The notes beneath the pieces are model-generated. The model saw nothing but the letters and a program-made list of their open reading frames with translations, searched no databases and was not told the DNA's origin. The position numbers and the translations under genes were made by a program. Source: Temnothorax longispinosus (taxonomy: Eukaryota > Arthropoda > Insecta > Hymenoptera > Formicidae). From it: 64,000 bases of DNA. The stretch lies in contig NC_092361.1 in NCBI RefSeq assembly GCF_030848805.1, positions 682,001-746,000 of the forward strand. The letters are read 5' to 3'. This document shows, in pieces, positions 62,601-64,000 of this stretch; position 1 is the first letter of the stretch, and each line of letters begins with the position of its first letter.

Positions 62601-63714
62601 TTCGCAATCGGTTTTCGTTATTACACCGACAATTGGGGAGGATCGTCGTTTAATTTGCCCTGTACTGCGCTACACGGTTTACGTTACGGCCATAAACGAA
62701 ACCGTAAATACGCGATGGTACTGAATTCTTCAATTGGTACACTCTCTTGGATGTTGCGACCGTAATTGTAACAATGAAATAAAATATTTGATTATTAAAT
62801 TTTAAAGCAGAGTAAATCAAGACGATTATTTTTGAGAACTGATTTTATTTACATACTTTATTTGTGATTTCATATAATTTAAATGCAACATGATGCATAT
62901 AGGATAAAGTTATTTACAATCAATTATCCAACATTTTTGATCACTTGACTTAAGGCATATTTTGAAAATTTTGTAAATATATAAATGTGCGCGTGGTAGT
63001 TGATATTTAATTTAATGAATCTTTTGAAAATAATATTCGTTTTTTCTACTATCACTTTATTTATACATATTCCTTTTTTGATGTGGTACTCGGCATCTAT
63101 TGTATTACAAATTTTTATTACTTTAGACTTTCCTTCTTTCTGATCCTTTCTAAAATATAGATAAAACATGTGATATAGATAGACACGTCGTGTCATAACA
63201 AAGATTGTTATCTTCTCTTTAGCGTCTTTGTTCTTGTTGCGAACAAAAGTCGCGTTAGCCATTTGCGGATCGACTCGACGACTACCGGAAATTTACCGAG
63301 GAGACAACACTTCATGTATCCGCTTTGTTCTGAAACTCTTAGACTCGGGTCTCTCGTCATCCTGCACAAGTTATAAATATTCAAACTTTGAACGTTGAGT
63401 TAATCAACGAAGACGCGCTTCGGTTTAAGGGGATTTCGTCCCGCAGTCCCGCAGTGAATTTACAAGAACATTGTAGATACTGGAGGGCTTTGAACGACAT
63501 TCGCCTTTCGTCGTCGGCTTTTATCCTCGTCCCTTGCGGCTCGGTCTATCGACGTGCAGCACGATGTGTAACGTGAAATTCATTTTCCAAAAACCCTTCG
63601 TCGGAAGGCTATATAACTTCGAAGAGCCGACGACGTTAAAACTGATGTACCTGAAATATAAATTTGACGTGTCCGGAAATCGAACGCGACGGCAGTCTTT
63701 TACTTTTTTGTGTT
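59633..63714. other. Non-coding block, CpG-rich then AT-rich
   Basis: CpG-rich to 60300 and from 60960 to 62760, with an AT-rich part that includes a short (TTAA)n at 60628-60644; AT-rich again at 62760-63230. The largest frame is 145 codons (61560-61997) with no domain. A minus-strand frame of 112 codons (62924-63262) is Lys/Ile-rich, as expected from AT-rich DNA. Confidence 0.45.
61799..61890 (+). other. Candidate 92-nt exon
   Basis: An acceptor with a pyrimidine-rich tract ends at 61798 (GGTCTCTTTCAG). A CAG|GTGATA donor-like site follows at 61891. One frame is open across the 92 nt, and a second is open for 18 codons up to a TAA just inside an alternative GTGTAA donor. The peptide is not recognised. 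Weak candidate. Confidence 0.15.
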
Positions 63715-63949
63715 TAAGATAAATGCACCAATGCCTGGACACGTACCTATGCGTCTGGACATTTTCATCATTTTAGTCCTTAAATAAGTTATAACGCGAA
63801 TTAAAATCAAAGAATCAAAGATAAAACTATTTTTCTTGTATTACATTTTTATCTTGGATTTTAATTCGCGTTATACTTTTAAAAACTAAAGTGATAAGGT
63901 GTCCAGACAATAGGTCTTAAGTGTCCCGCCATTGGTACATTTACCTTAT
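63715..63949. mobile_element. 235-bp foldback element with long terminal inverted repeats
   Basis: Arms of about 112 bases (63715-63826) and 103 bases (63847-63949) pair with mismatches and small gaps. The outer 45 bases match well (TAAGRTAAATGYACCAATG at the ends), as does the inner block around TATAACGCGAATTAAAATC. The 12-base word in the middle of each arm, GTCTGGAC with its complement, marks a junction between two conserved blocks. No open frame fills it. It is typical of a hairpin MITE. Flanking T-rich words are similar on both sides but not a clean target-site duplication. Its ends match no transposon family I can name. Confidence 0.75.
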
Positions 63950-64000
63950 GTATTTTCTGACGAAAGGCGATTTAGCAGTCAACGGAATTAATTTAAGGAC

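Overview
The window looks like a piece of an insect nuclear genome, most likely a hymenopteran such as an ant. The reasons are indirect: AT-rich DNA alternates every kilobase or so with CpG-rich islands in which CpG is clearly not depleted, there are several long (GA)n tracts, and there are short non-coding hairpin transposons. No protein family, bacterial operon, rRNA, tRNA or CRISPR array could be recognised. The open frames present are short, overlap on both strands and resemble no family known to me, so I annotate no confident protein-coding gene. The species is an inference.

The best single clue to what the window does is at 20461-20488. There a textbook plus-strand 3' splice site abuts a consensus 5' splice site with no exon between them. 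This is the signature of a recursive-splicing (ratchet) point, described in very long Drosophila introns. If real, it places this region inside a long intron of a plus-strand gene whose main exons lie outside the window. A few exon-like islands fit that reading but are weaker: 27207-27284 (best), 36529-36615, 12208-12392, 15831-15886, 61799-61890 and an acceptor at 59297. The minus strand also carries scattered splice-like motifs, so each island alone is only a candidate.

Layout: 0.7-1.1 kb holds a 461-bp foldback element; 1.8 kb, 10.7 kb and 29.3 kb hold (GA)n microsatellites; 2.4 kb holds an imperfect short hairpin; 9.0 kb holds a 13-bp tandem repeat; 13.6-13.9 kb holds a recent tandem duplication of a unit of about 180 bp; 20.5 kb holds the ratchet site; 27.6-27.8 kb holds a second foldback element; 34.1 kb holds a near-perfect 31-bp hairpin; 35.2-35.4 kb holds a third foldback element; 54.4 kb holds a 31-bp alternating purine-pyrimidine tract; 57.24 kb holds a perfect 16-bp palindrome made of two inverted E2F-type motifs; 63.7-63.95 kb holds a fourth foldback element. 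From about 41 kb onward CpG-rich DNA becomes more frequent, especially 41.2-42.9 kb and 58.3-62.8 kb.

There is no set of genes here that work together. The window reads as non-coding DNA shaped by small transposons, simple repeats and possible splicing or regulatory signals.
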